DNA of 64,000 nt from Pieris napi (GCF_905475465.1 NC_062252.1:11160001-11224000), one strand, 5' to 3'; shown: positions 24,201 to 35,770, numbered from the stretch's first letter. Notes: generated by a model not told the origin, from the letters alone. Made by a program: numbers and translations.

Positions 24201-27200
24201 TCGGCTTATTTTGGTTACAAAGAATATGTAATTGAAACCGGGTAAGACGTAGTCAAGATATCAAAAGTTTATAAACAGAACGATTCAAGCAATAAAAATT
24301 ATGTAAGGAAAAATTTCGAACTCTTAAACTATATCATTGATTTTAGCAGAATGAAAAATCGCACTATTCATCGCTATATATGTATATCTGTTTGCGGCGA
24401 GAGGTTTCGAAATGTTCCCTTCTTTTTCAAATTAATGGTCACAATTTTTTACTGTGATTGATATGCGCTGAATGAAAACGGAATTATTACAGCACTGGGT
24501 TAATGGAAAGATTTTTTAACATGCATTAATAATTATAATTTATTTGCAACAAAAATTTTATGGTGGTACTATTTATAGTTCGTATATTCTGTCACACAAT
24601 GGCCTGCAAATTTGTCTTAAAATTACATAGAAGTTATATACATTATGAGTCATATCATTACATAGACCAGTGCCGATAATTTTTGAAACCAAAAAAAATT
24701 ACAGTAGGATAAAACCCATTAGAAAAGGAGGGGAATATGATCAAAATGAAAGGAAAAATAAATTACGGTCGATCTGAGGTCGGGAAGGGAAGGGGGGGGG
24801 AGTTTTAAGGGTAAAAAACGGTTTATCTCGATTTCCGGCAAAACTAAAAGTCCTATCGAAGAAAGTTAAATGGCAAAGTTGTAGGTAATAAAAAGATCTA
24901 AAACTTTTGTATTCACACATTTTTCACATAACCTCAAAATTTATGTGAAAAATTCAAAAAAACCAAGTTTTTGGTTTTTAATTTTTATCTTTAACAAAAA
25001 TATTTTTTTTTTAACGAAATTTGGTGAAAACTTACCTTTCTATGTCCCAAATACGCTGTTATTTTTTTTGATTAAAAATGTTTATTTGTTCACCTTATTT
25101 TGAATTAATATCGAAAAAACACCCTAATTTTCAATCGAAAATTCTGACGTCAAAATTTCAGCTTTTTTCAAAAAGTTGGTGTGCTTTCAGTTCATTGAAA
25201 TCTCTACTTTCCTATGGTAAAAAAATATATATATATTACCATAGTAAATCTTCTCAGAAAACGCAAAAAATCGAATGCAGTAACGCCCAGACCTGTCATC
25301 CCCTTCCTTACTTCTCTATGAAATACGAAAATTTTAGCCCATCTAAAGGCTAAATTTTTTTTTAGGTCACTCAGGTATATATAAGTTATCTTAAAATAGT
25401 AATAAATAGGCATCTGATTATAATTGAAAGAAGATTCATAGAGAAGTAGGGAAGGGGATGACAGGTCTGGGCGTTACTGCATACGATTTTTTGCGTTTTC
25501 TGAGAAGATTTACTATGGTAATATATATATATTTTTTTACCATAGGAAAGTAGAGATTTCAATGAACTGAAAGCACATCAACTTTTTGAAAAAAGCTGAA
25601 ATTTTGACGTCAGAATTTTCGATTGAAAATTAGGGTGTTTTTTCGATATTAATTCAAAATAAGGTGAACAAATAAATATTTTTAATCAAATAAATTACAG
25701 CGTATTTGGGACATAGAAAGGTAAGTTTTCACCAAATTTCGTTAAAAAAAAATTATTTTTGTTAAAGATAAAAATTAAAAACCAAAAACTTGGTTTTTTG
25801 AATTTTTCACATACATTTTGAGGTTATGTGAAAAATGTGTGAAAACAAAAGTTTTAGATCTTTTTATTACCTACAACTTTGACATTTAACTTTCTTCGAT
25901 AGGACTTTTAGTTTAGCCGGAAATCGAGATAAACCGTTTTTTAAACTTAAAACTCCCCCCCTACCCCTTCCCGACCTCAGATCGACCGTAATTTATTTTT
26001 CCTTTCATTTTGATCATATTCTCCTCCTTTTCTAATGGGTTTCATCCTACTGTAATTTTTTTCACTTTTTATTTATTTTAAAGGCTATCTGCACTGGTCT
26101 ATACAGTCAAATCTTATATTATGTTATCACAACATCATCACATTATTAAAATATATTATTACGTTATAAATTAATATTAATTATAATGTTTCACGCAAAT
26201 AATACATTTTATTGTAAAATATTTAGTTTGGTACAGTTTACTACTTTGTAATAAGCAAACAAAAAAGTTGTTGTAAGAACGCACTACTTCTAGTTCATTT
26301 GCCATTTTTATTTTTGGGAAAATAACTGATATGCCTTCTGCCCTGCGATTCTGTAACTCACTTTTCGAACTCACACAGCGGTTTTTGCAGCGGCGTAAGT
26401 GAGTTACAGAATCGCAAGGCTGTGCCTGATACACGTCGTAAATTTTTGGATTTCACCAGTTTTCTCAAGTTGTGTAAGTGTCACTTGCGAACTTAGAAAT
26501 ATAGCCTTTGTTGTAGTCAGGACAATACTATTTAAGTAGGAAGACTCATAGAATACGTCTCACTACATCAAGAGTCTGGGTTGGCAATGAACATATTATA
26601 ATGTTTGCTTTGTAATTTCTGAGCCAACAAAAATACGAGCTCCTTCAAATCTCTTTCTACCAAATTTCGATTATATTCTATACTTTTTCAAACGAAAGTA
26701 GCAAGAAACCTGGCACACGTCTTGGTTAAATAATCTTCGGCAATGCACCAAATCATAATTTCAAAGCGTATATCCAAAGGAGCAATAATGATTTATCTTC
26801 GAAAGAAGATAGAAGTAAGAAGAAAGGGTTTCAGGGCCATGTGAATATCTATTAAAAACAACTATGTTGGCCCTACTGATATAATGAACCTTTTATTTTC
26901 CCCTTCGCAAACAGGGTAAAGTTTGAGTTAAATGGTAACCCCGTAACAATGCCAGTTGCTGATAGTTGGCAACACGCGACCCACTACATCAATCACGTTA
27001 ACAAAGGATGCAGACCTTCAAACTTGTAAAAATAGATGAGGTGTATTTCTAAGGCATTTCTTTTTTCGTTTTTTTTTATATTAGCGATATAGGTTGTTGT
27101 TCTTTTTAATTAATTTATATCTAAATACTGTGTATAAAAAAAAACTTAAGAGGTGTCAAGGGACACCCGGATGGAACAAAATTCCTTTCGATTAATTTAT

Positions 27201-30200
27201 ATGTTAATTGGTAACAAAACAGTATGATACATTTTCTCGACACCAATCTTACGACGAAAAAAAAAAGCCAACATCACGAGGTATTCCCAGGCGGTCACCC
27301 ATCCAAGTACTGACCTCGCCCGACGTTGCTTAACTTCGGTGATCGGACGAGAACCGGTGTATTACAATAGACAAAAAAAGTGTCGTGACAACTTTTCGTA
27401 AGAATTTTTTCCGTCTAGCCCCCTTTCACAACGCGCGATAAGGAACTTCGTTCCAAAATCTTCTATGTAACATTGTACGGTCTAACTTTGGAACTAAAAT
27501 CAAACTTGAAATAAATACATTATTTAAACGTTTATTTGCAAAGAAAGCGGAACATTCAGATTGATTAATTATAAAATCCGCACAATGACTCATATAAATA
27601 TAGGTATGCAAATGTCACATTATGGACATTATATTAATTATTATAATGTCAAATAATAAGAACATTATCATAATAATAAGTTATTTGTCAAACTTCTAAA
27701 AGCACCTTGCCTTTAAGAATTTAATCACCTAGCAAACAGTGAAATCAAATTATATTTGAACAAACACGTATTGCTGTAAGTACTGCATAAGAGAACTATT
27801 GAAGAAAGATACTCTTTTTTCGTATAAATAGTACATATTTTCTTAATTGGGATTATAAATAATAAATTAATAATTTTTGGTCGCGCAGAATGTGGAATGG
27901 AATGTGGTGGCTACCCATTGAAATATTTCCCAACCAATTCGACTAAAGGTCCTTCAATAGAGTACAGAGTACATACATTAGTACATACAACAGTAGGTGA
28001 TCTTTCTGTCCATTCGACCTATAAAAATAAATATAAATACCGCATCCGTAGCTTTAATTCGCGAAGGAAACAATGTTCCTCTCACGATGTCTCAAGGTTG
28101 AGTAATAATTAGAGGAAAAAACTTTTGTTTCGCTGTACATTATATATCTTTGATCGTTTTGGATAAACTAATTGCATAGTAAACAAACTCAGCTTATTTA
28201 TGTACATAGGAGTATGTACTATTATGTGTGTCCGTGCATCTAAAACTGCACTAATATATGAAGTGATTAAAATAAAAATTTAAGAAATATAAGTCAATTT
28301 ATGTTTTAATAATTTTCTAACTTTCAGTACAACGACTCGTGTCCTCTAGGAACAACTGATGACGTCACAAGCGTGTTCAGCTGGATTGCCGCTATATTTG
28401 TAAAGAATGGGACCAATCAGTTCCAATATTACTGCGATGGGGCTCTTTTATCCACCAATATTATTGTAACAGGTATTATTTGACTTTTACAATAGCTTTG
28501 TCGTGTAACCTGTACAAATAATACATTTGCAAGTGGTTGTTTGCACTTTGAGGATATTAAGAACTTTCAAGCTAATTTTTTTCTTGTGTCAAATTGTATG
28601 TGATAGGAGTCGTCAAAACAATTGTTTATAGAACCGTCTTACCGCTACTGTCAACTGTCAAACAGTTTGAGTATTTCCGAACCGATAGCCATCAAAGAAG
28701 GAACTACATTCTTATAGTCTGGACTCTCTGGGCGTATATCTTATGGCTTTAATTATTAATGTCGACTCTCTAAAAGTCATGTATCGTATCCTCATTTCTA
28801 TATTAATATTATTTATTTATTTTTAATACAAAATCATTTGAAATCGTTACGCCAATTAAAAGCTTTACAGACTAAACAATAATGTTTACAGAGAGAATTA
28901 CGTGTAGGATGTGGGTGTGTATTTGTGTGTGTGGGTGTGTGTAACTAAAGCCTGTGATTTAAAAGGAAAAAAACATTTTTGTAAATCCGAAAACAGTATT
29001 TTTTCCTTTTTATAATATTAATGTTTCTATAAATAAGAATACGAAAACATTTTAGAAAATAAAGACCAGTCTTGCAAAGTCGGGACAAGCTAGTTTCTTA
29101 TAAAAGTATCACAATTTGCATACTGAAAGTACATGTCAACCGGCTTCAGGACAAGAAAAATGCAAAAGAAATATCTTTCACTCATTATTGCTCGGTAAAT
29201 GACGTCACGACTATACCTCAAATAAAACAAATGCGGGGAAAAAATGCTTTTGCCCTCCCGACTCGCAAGTACTTTTTAAAAAATGAAAATGTCAACCCGG
29301 AAAAATAAAGCGACGTTGGAGAAAGCATTTTTTATTTTAGCGCCTGGCAAGAATAAGGAAGTTTACCTACTACGCTAAGAGTATTTAGCTATTGGATACT
29401 ACAGAAATACAATACAAATGCAGAATTAGACTGCTTATAATTAAGTTTTTCAAAACAGCAAGTTGGCCACGCCATCTGTGTATTCTTTGTCATCAGAAAT
29501 TTAATAGATTATCGTTAAAAAAATGTGTGAACACAATTAAGACGTTTCATGTCGCGCACCACCACTTTATGGAACCAGCTGCCATTCCAGATATAGCCGA
29601 ACCGTTACGTCTTAGGGGCCTTCAAGAGAAAAGCATACCCTTAAAGGTTGGCAACGCACTTGCAAATCCTTGTGTTGCGGTAAACACTTAACTTTAAGTG
29701 ACTGCTCGTACTATATCTATAATACACTTAGTTCTTATTCTAAATCGCACAGTGAGTAAGCTTCAGCAGCGGATGGTAATGTGATTACCGCCTCGAATGC
29801 AGTCGACGGCATTAAACTGTGTCTTAACTCGACGAAAAATTACAGCGTGTTCAATTTTCTTTCCAATATAACTCGTTACGCTTGAGACTTGACTTAAGTT
29901 CAACGGATAACTTAAGTTGATAAGTTTTAAAAAGATAACTTAACCCCAAATGCCTGGTGCAAGTTTCAGAGTTTAAAGTTTTTTGTTTGGATAAAAATAT
30001 CGTAAGTTATCAGACTGACAAATAGTTTATTTAATGGCGCTGCACTAAAAAGTAAGATTTTTGTTTAGTTCATGATGTAACTTTACTTTCCAATCTCTCC
30101 TTGGGAATCCGCGATAAACGTCGATAATTTTTTTTTTATTTTGTGGAAGAGAATCTCGCTGTTGGCCTTAAAGGCCTTTACAGCTCAGTGGGGCTATTTT

Positions 30201-33200
30201 GTCGAGCGTAGCTCGGCCTGAATAAGCGTTTTTCCCGCGACTAGCGCGTCAATCGCCTGAAGGGCAGGACGGAAGCTCACTGGGGTGAGCGAAGTACGCA
30301 GTTGAGGTCCTCGCCAGTTGCCTTCCCCGGTGTAGGTGGTTTTTTACCCTAATCTGTTTTTGGCTATTATTAATATTGGCCGCGCGGGCGGCTTTTAATT
30401 TATTGTTAGCTACAGTGATTAGATCATCTTGATCCGTTAGTAAGTGTCGCGGCCTCCTTCGAATCTTGTTTGTCGGAAAGGGACTTCAATAACTCATGAA
30501 AACCCACCACTATGTAGATATTCGCCGTATAAAACAATACCGTGTTCCAAATGTAACAACTGCCATCTAGTGATCGGCATTAAAATTAACTATATGTTTA
30601 TCAAATTTAATTTAAAACTTTACAGCTGCACGCTGTGTGAATTTCACGCGAGCTGAAGACATCGTTGTTATATTGGGCAAGGCTTCTCTACAAAATATGA
30701 AAGAAAATGAGAAAATTTTAAAAGTAAGTATAAGATTTTAAGAAGAATCTTACACGTATACATATTTTCCACAAATGAAAATGACAAACTACAGGCTGAA
30801 ACTACATTTAAATATTTTGTCACAAATTTTTAATCATTTCACTATTTGCATTCTGCATTTTGTATTCTTGCTTAAATTAAAATACTGCATAAAACATCTG
30901 GACAGTTTGACATTTGGATAGTCTTAAATTAAATTTTAATAATTGTGTTAGTAAAACGTACTTAAGTAAATTTTCAATGTCGTCAAGTGACAGTCGTTCA
31001 TTGAAATGCAAATGTGGCGAAAGTTACATATAATTCTTAATGACCGTCTACCTATTTGCCTTTATATAATAGAGGGCATACGGTAGGCTTGACCTGATGA
31101 CACCACCGTCTAGACACATCGAAAGAGGGCTCGCAAGTGTATTGCCGGCCTTTTAAGAATTTGTGCGCTCATTTCTTAAAGGACTTTCATGAACGCCTAG
31201 CGGCTGATATAGATCCCGATGTTATTATATTCAATTTCGATTTAGTTAGAATGAAAGACAAAATCACTTATTCACACGATGTACACTTATGAACGTCAAT
31301 TAAAAACGTATAAACCTAAGGGTGCGTCCACATCGGGCGAATATGCCGCGAATGTGCAGCTCGTGAGCAGTTTGCGAGCTGCGCGCGAGCATTTTTGTTC
31401 CTGCGCCGCCCGCGCGCATTTCTCTCGCAACCTAAGCGCCGTACGCGATTAGAGGCTCGCGTCTTCCCTCCGCCCACGCCAGTAAACGGAACTGTAAGCG
31501 CGAGAATTGAGTGCGCGCAAATCGCGCACGTCTTATACGAACCTTGCATGAGTTGCGCTAAGAGGCGCACATTGCCGTGACTGCACGTGCACATTCGCCA
31601 GATGTGGACGCACCCTTACGTATGTATGAACGTAGAATATCCGTAGGGCTGTCGTCGCAACCTTGGTAACACGGTACAAAAACTTGGGCCATGGCAGCCA
31701 GGTTTTCATGTCAACAATTTTTTAAGAAAGAAACGGCGCAACCATTCCAAGCTGTAGAATCGTAAAATCATCCATTAACAGTAACTTTTTGAAGTAACTC
31801 GAATTCCAATTAATGGAATTTGTCATCGTTTTCATTGGTTCAACCCGTGATTTGCATTTATTTATCGATGATGCAATTGCTTTCAGATATCAGAAGTTCT
31901 AGTACACGAAAATTTCACGAGCTCAGATAATGATATCGCGGTATTGAAGACAGAAGATGAAGTAGACACAACCCAGACAATATCTTTCGCTTGTCTGACT
32001 GATGGACAGGAGTTCTCTGACGCTGCCGTACGTATATTAAAAACTGTCTTTTTTTATATTCCTCATTAGTTTGGTGCTTATTATGTTCATCTGATTATAA
32101 GTTTTTTTATTTAGTTGTTAGGTTCAAATCATGAGTGACAAACACTAGAGACAGATCGGATCCATCTAATATATATTATAGTGTTTGTAATTAAACTCCT
32201 CCGAAATGGCTCGACCGATTTTCGTGAAATTTTGTGTGCATATCGGTTAGGTCTGCGAATCGGACAACATCTATTTTTCATCCCTCTAAATGTAAGGGGT
32301 GGTTTTTTGTATTTTTAAGACATACATTTTTGTTTTTTTAGGATACAGCATACAAAATTACATACAACCCTTAATTTTCACACCCCTACGATCAACCCCT
32401 ATTTTTTATTTGTAAAAATAAATATGAATCGCATAATATGGGACTAAGTGCAAATCTCGACTGGACTTCGAGTATTTTTTATTATTTATTCCTTAAACTC
32501 TGAGGATAAAAATTGGAAAAAATTAAAAATTTAGTTTTATTTAGTATTTAGGTTTTTATTCCGGAAAAGCGAACAGTCTAGGGCATAGAAAAATGTTCCA
32601 TATTTTGTATGTAGCTACTAAAAAGGTGGGCTAAGTAAAAAAACATATAAAGAGAACTAAATTCGCGGGAGCAGCTAGTAGTTAATAAATCTGTATAAAT
32701 TATTATTTATTAAAGATACACAGTGCAGATTTCTTTTAATTAATACGTGTTTGATTTATTCGTTTGGAATTATTATTATTATTATGTAGGGTAAGGTTGT
32801 TCGTAATGGCTACAGCGCAGTCTCCCTGATCCCTAAAGTCCTAGGTTCGAACCCCGGCTGAGGGTTTTATATCTCAAAAATCATATTCTATAAACCAAAT
32901 GGTTCAGTTAATGGCAAATAAGTTATTTTAAAAATTACATCTTTACAATAATAATAATAGGTATTTCCTCGATAACTTAATACAAATTGTAGCTGGTATA
33001 TTTAGTAAGCTTACTGTGGTATAAGCTTATAGAAAGCCTCAACTAAGAACAATAATTTTAGACGACAGGTTGGGCGGTTTCGGGAGAATTAACGGCCATA
33101 CATTTTGACAAAGACAAGAGTCAACAGTGCTTGGCGGAAGACGTTTGTGCTGTCTACGGGAATGGTAAGATTTATATTGTTAGAAACCGCCACTAAACTA

Positions 33201-33686
33201 GTATTCAACTTTACTAATAATAATTTAAACCCTATTTTGAATTTGGCTTAAAGTTTTAGCAAATATTTTAGTCTCGACATCCGTCGTTCTACAATTAAGC
33301 GTTTTAAGGCAGGCTTACTTGAGTTATTTTCAAACCAAAACTTAGGGTCGTAAAAGAAAAGAAGAAAGAATTCTTAAAAGGCCGGCAACTCACTCGCGAG
33401 CCCTCTGGCAGTGTGTCCTTGAAAGTCAAAAACTTGACATACATAAAAAAAGAAAATACAATGTTATGTATGTCATTTTCTTTTTCATTTGAAACCAATG
33501 AAAAAATTATTTTCAGATATTACCGTATGTCCCAGTTTTGGCGGTGTGTACGCGGTGAAGCAAGGTGGCTGGTACCTCCACGGTATTCGCACGGAGATCG
33601 AACCCTTTGACCAGAGCTTGTGTCTCAACAAACCCCTTCATTATACACCACTCAACCTATATTCAGACTGGATTTATAATCTTTAA
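20751..33686 (+). CDS. Serine protease homolog (inactive trypsin-fold protein), multi-exon
   Basis: Coding exons: first exon 20751-21242 or 22267-22896, then 28328-28472, 30626-30723, 31887-32027, 33062-33164 and 33517-33686 (stop TAA). All junctions are GT/AG and keep phase. The five shared exons encode about 218 residues of a chymotrypsin-fold domain: a WIAAIF strand, CDGALLSTNIIVTAARC (active-site His region), DNDIAVL (Asp region), TTGWAVSGE, then CPSFGGVY where CxGDSGGP is expected, and a final YSDWIYNL helix. The His is Arg (codon CGC), the Ser is Phe and one residue is missing; only the Asp is kept. The normal N-terminal IVGG cleavage motif is not visible. Such homologs in insects act as cofactors or binding proteins in haemolymph or at membranes; the role here is unknown. 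Total length is 382 residues with the first leader or 428 with the second. No AATAAA was seen in the 180 bp after the stop. Family call is firm; first-exon use is inferred. Confidence 0.85.
21275..21360 (+). repeat. LINE 3' end (family A) next to exon A donor
   Basis: Only the last part of the family tail is left (GAGCGGCGGTACG…GAGCCTCCTGCCCGTTTGTC). Insertion is about 30 bp downstream of a splice donor. Confidence 0.65.
21723..21843 (-). pseudogene. Inverted partial copy of protease-homolog exon B
   Basis: The reverse complement matches exon B positions 22495-22616 with three substitutions and one missing base, about 97% identical by eye. The missing base shifts the frame and leads to a stop soon after. 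It sits between the two first exons, in opposite orientation, 651 bp from its source. A transcript started at exon A would hold both arms and could fold into a 121-bp duplex. Confidence 0.9.
22267..22896 (+). CDS. Alternative first coding exon B: signal peptide and acidic N-terminal region
   Basis: An open exon of 210 codons ends before GTAAGT in phase 0, compatible with the exon at 28328. The ATG has a good context (CAAAATG). Residues 1-17 form a plausible signal peptide (MNLQIILFFIQMCGIYC), followed by a Cys pair (ECDTYYEC) and a long region rich in Asp, Glu, Asn and Thr with several N-glycosylation sequons (N85, N88, N114, N162, N204). No known domain is recognised; it is not an obvious CLIP domain. 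Composition resembles exon A, so the two leaders may be related in function. Part of this exon (22495-22616) has an inverted near-identical copy upstream at 21723-21843. Confidence 0.7.
23473..23705 (+). repeat. tRNA-derived SINE, best copy in the window
   Basis: The head GTTGGCCTAGTGGATTC holds the A box and GTAGGTTCGATCCCC the B box of an internal Pol III promoter. The body has the usual CGAACGGTGA…AAACATCGTGAGGAAACC stretch and ends near GATCATGAAACGATC. The family is Bm1-like and common in moths. It lies in the protease-homolog intron. Confidence 0.85.
24665..26099. mobile_element. Large foldback (palindromic) element with TA target duplication
   Basis: Two near-perfect inverted arms, 24665-25322 and 25435-26099 (about 660 bp each), are separated by a loop of 112 bp. 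The ends read GACCAGTGC and GCACTGGTC and are flanked on both sides by TA, a duplication typical of Tc1/mariner-type insertion. No transposase is visible; an ORF at 25078 in the left arm is mirrored at 25413 in the right arm and is a product of the palindrome. It lies in the intron between exon B and the exon at 28328. Arm similarity is high (few mismatches by eye), which suggests recent insertion or arm correction. Confidence 0.9.
26344..26416. repeat. Short hairpin with perfect 20-bp stem
   Basis: Arms 26344-26363 (TGCGATTCTGTAACTCACTT) and 26397-26416 are exact reverse complements around a 33-nt loop. It may be a tiny MITE remnant or a small-RNA precursor; the sequence alone does not decide. 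Confidence 0.75.
27267..27363 (-). pseudogene. 5'-truncated 5S rRNA pseudogene
   Basis: The reverse complement matches insect 5S rRNA from about nucleotide 22 to the 3' end: AATACACCGGTTCTCGTCCG, AAGTTAAGCAACGTCGGGC, TACTTGGATGGGTGACCGCC, ending GTTGGC. The first 20 or so bases are missing, so the terminal stem cannot form. The internal control region looks intact, and a run of ten T follows the 3' end (27257-27266), so Pol III could still read it. It lies antisense in the protease-homolog intron. It could be the head of a 5S-derived SINE. Confidence 0.9.
27888..27960 (+). repeat. LINE 3' fragment (family A)
   Basis: Matches the …TTTCCCAACCAATTCGACT… stretch shared by the other family A fragments, such as the one at 3338-3610. 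Short and decayed. Confidence 0.55.
28905..28942. repeat. GT-rich microsatellite
   Basis: Interrupted GT repeat in the protease-homolog intron 28473-30625. The rest of that intron to 29550 shows only unassigned AT-rich DNA. Confidence 0.7.
29555..29690 (+). repeat. LINE 3' fragment (family A)
   Basis: Contains CCACCACTTTATGGAACCAG and the following GGGCCTTCAAGAGAAAAGC stretch, the same reverse transcriptase C-terminus remnant as at 3338 and 61815. Reading frame is decayed. Confidence 0.7.
30150..30400. other. GC-rich block of unknown origin in intron
   Basis: A block clearly richer in GC than its surroundings, with a short palindrome (GGCCTTAAAGGCC) and no open frame. It looks like an inserted repeat, perhaps an LTR or LINE 5' end, but I cannot name it. 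Confidence 0.35.
31075..31200 (-). repeat. LINE 3' fragment (family A)
   Basis: The reverse complement shows the …AAGGCCGGCAATACAC… and …GTCATCAGGTCAAGCC… stretches of the family A tail. Intronic, decayed. Confidence 0.6.
31319..31616. mobile_element. GC-rich MITE with TA target site
   Basis: Terminal inverted repeats of about 28 bp (AGGGTGCGTCCACATC at the left, its complement at the right) are flanked by TA. The 298-bp body is strongly GC- and CpG-rich, unlike the intron around it. Opposite-strand ORFs inside it are by-products of base composition. Non-autonomous. Confidence 0.85.
32165..32678 (+). mobile_element. Non-autonomous Helitron
   Basis: Starts TCTAATATATATTATAG after an A and ends GGAGCAGCTAG before a T, which fits Helitron rules (5' TC, 3' CTRR, insertion between A and T). 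The body includes the stretch TGGCTCGACCGATTTTCGTG seen in moth Helitrons. No Rep/helicase coding. It lies in the last-but-one protease-homolog intron. Confidence 0.75.
32812..32875 (+). repeat. tRNA-like SINE head
   Basis: Has A-box-like TGGCTACAGCG and a good B box GGTTCGAACCCC, but no convincing cloverleaf. Best read as the head of a decayed SINE. Confidence 0.45.
33270..33415 (+). repeat. LINE 3' fragment (family A)
   Basis: Carries CGACATCCGTCGTTCTACAA and AAAGGCCGGCAACTCACTCG, shared with the copy at 3338-3610. It lies in the last intron of the protease homolog. Confidence 0.7.
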
Positions 33687-33869
33687 GAAAATATACTATT
33701 TTTGTAAACTATTATTTTATTGTACCGCCTCTGTTGTTTAATGGTTACATATCGTGTAAATGGGTTCAATTTTTGGTGAAACAATGGCTGTTTCAATGCC
33801 AAACACTAAATCAAGTTGGAACTTGTCTAAGATATTGATTGATATCTTCCCTACTACTGTAGTTTTAAT
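33687..33869. other. Intergenic DNA downstream of the protease homolog
   Basis: No canonical AATAAA seen in this stretch; the mRNA end is unknown. Confidence 0.3.
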
Positions 33870-33879
33870 AAGTACCGAC

Positions 33880-34240
33880 TATCTTAAAAACCATCAACAG
33901 CGACTATAACGTAGTGTTTGAAGCAGCAAATCGCGGGAAAACGCTTTCATTTCAAAAGAAGAAATTCCTGCTTTATCAAGACAATGCACGGTGTCAATAA
34001 AAATTATAGAAAATTCCATGAAAGAATTACTTCCGCATCCACCATTTTTCCAGATTTGTCCTCCAGCGGTTTATTCCTGTTCTAAGACCTCAAGAGAGTG
34101 CAAGCTGGATAAAAATTGTTTTGAGGCTAAAGAGAAAACGTATTATAAAAATAGTATCGAAAAATTTTATGACCGCTATAATCGTTGTATCGCTCTCAAA
34201 GGCAACTATATTGAATAATCAAATCAAATACTATAAAAAA
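33880..34240 (+). pseudogene. Mariner transposase C-terminal fragment, decayed
   Basis: Frame-shifted remains of a mariner DD34D transposase: a QDNA stretch, then HPPF, and later KTYYKNSIEKFYDRYNRCI near the C-terminus. Open for 75 codons at 33991-34218 but with stops upstream. Not active. Confidence 0.8.
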
Positions 34241-35630
34241 AAGATTTTTTTCTAATGTAGAAATGTAGAACACTCGCGTAGTATAAAAGAAAATAACGTA
34301 AAGGTGTGTTACATTCTTTTAATTTAAGTACATTTTAATAATTGAATTACAAAGACTAGATATTATAATGCCGTATTTTCTAGAAATTTAATCACCGTCC
34401 AATGATTATAAATTCTCATCACAGATTCTGTTACTCACGTACGATAAACTGCAATTAAGTGAATTTGGTCCAGACATGCAGATCTAGGATTATCGGTTAA
34501 AGGACAATACCCTATCAGGTTAAGCTTGAATATGGTTATCTACATATTGTAAATATGTACGTATAATTGATGGTTAGATCTTGTGTTTGGTTTAGTATGG
34601 AGCAACAACTTTATTAATCTGAGGTTAGGAAAGTTATTGGCTTTTTTAATCGCCAATTCCTGTTTAAATTACAAATTTAATAGCAGCGCCAATTTTAAAG
34701 CCGGCAATAGAAAGTATAGGTCGCCTTCCTTATGTAATAAATATGTCTGAAAAGGTTACATACTCTACAATGCATATATAGCTTACTGAATTGTATGATT
34801 TATCAAAAAGAGACAGAGGCAAAAATTTCAAGCGGTCAAGTGGACACTTTGATATTAAACAGACAGAGGATTAAAGTGTTTGATTTGTTGACGCATTAAT
34901 TGTTTCAACCGAATTCAAGCATTTCCCTCAATGTGGGAAATAAAAATAATGTATTATAAGCATTACTTAGGCACTATGTTTACGCTTGTAGGTTATAATA
35001 ATCTGTTTTTCATAGCTATTATAAAATCTTAAGTAACAACGTAGAAACTCCTCTCTCTTTGTTCTCTAATATCCTCAATTACCTAAATGTTACCTAATTG
35101 TTTTGTCACATTTATGTACGTGCAAAGTAACACGAATATCAAAATAAAAAAATAATATGAAAAAGTGTTTAATTTCCTATTATTTTAATACAAACAACCA
35201 AGCATTATGTTACGTCTTATTAATACAGTGTAGTCCGGTTAGTACAGCGTAATAAGCATAGTTACCTGTTTGGTTTTAACGAAAAAGTTTCTCGATTGAA
35301 GAAAAAAGTGATATAAAACAACATTTAAATGCTGGCGAATCGAATGGTTCGTTTGCGAAGGTAAATTATTTTACAATATCCACAATTATTAAGAAAAATA
35401 AACACAAGATAGAACCTTTCTTTGCAAATGCTGAAGAATTGTTGAATGTGTTGTTACTATTAATACATGCATTATATACGTGTGATTATCTTAATACAAT
35501 ACATAAATTGTCAATACGACTTCCGGTTAATACGACGAAATATCCCGGTTCATTAGCCGTCGATATATTCGGATTCAGTAAAGATTAGATAAATTAAATT
35601 ATAACTTACAATTTTAGTAGGAACCCCCTT
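34241..35630. other. Intergenic AT-rich DNA
   Basis: No gene, RNA or recognisable repeat seen. Confidence 0.35.
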
Positions 35631-35640
35631 CACATGTATA

Positions 35641-35770
35641 TTGAGACAAAGGCAAGGAATGCCATTATTCTCTTACACCAGCCACCTGGAGTCAGTATGG
35701 GCTAGCAATTTTGGAAAAGTCGTCCTCCCATCGCGTTTAGATAATCTTGCATCATTGACCAAAAGTCCTT
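35641..35770 (-). repeat. RTE-like LINE C-terminal fragment
   Basis: The complement encodes RWEDDFSKIASPY and, after a stop, a W-H-S-L-like end, close to the RWxDDIxxxAG…W motif of RTE-type elements. The 78-codon plus ORF here is the shadow. Confidence 0.5.

Noticed and set aside
25078..25413. ORFs on both strands in the foldback element
   Set aside because: They mirror each other because the region is a palindrome; no domain or splice support.
27267..27363. Functional 5S rRNA gene
   Set aside because: The 5' fifth is missing, so helix I cannot form.
31316..31594. 92-codon and 61-codon GC-rich ORFs
   Set aside because: They lie wholly inside a CpG-rich MITE and read through its ends; composition explains the open frames.
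32812..32875. tRNA gene
   Set aside because: Good B box but arms do not pair into a cloverleaf; fits a SINE head better.
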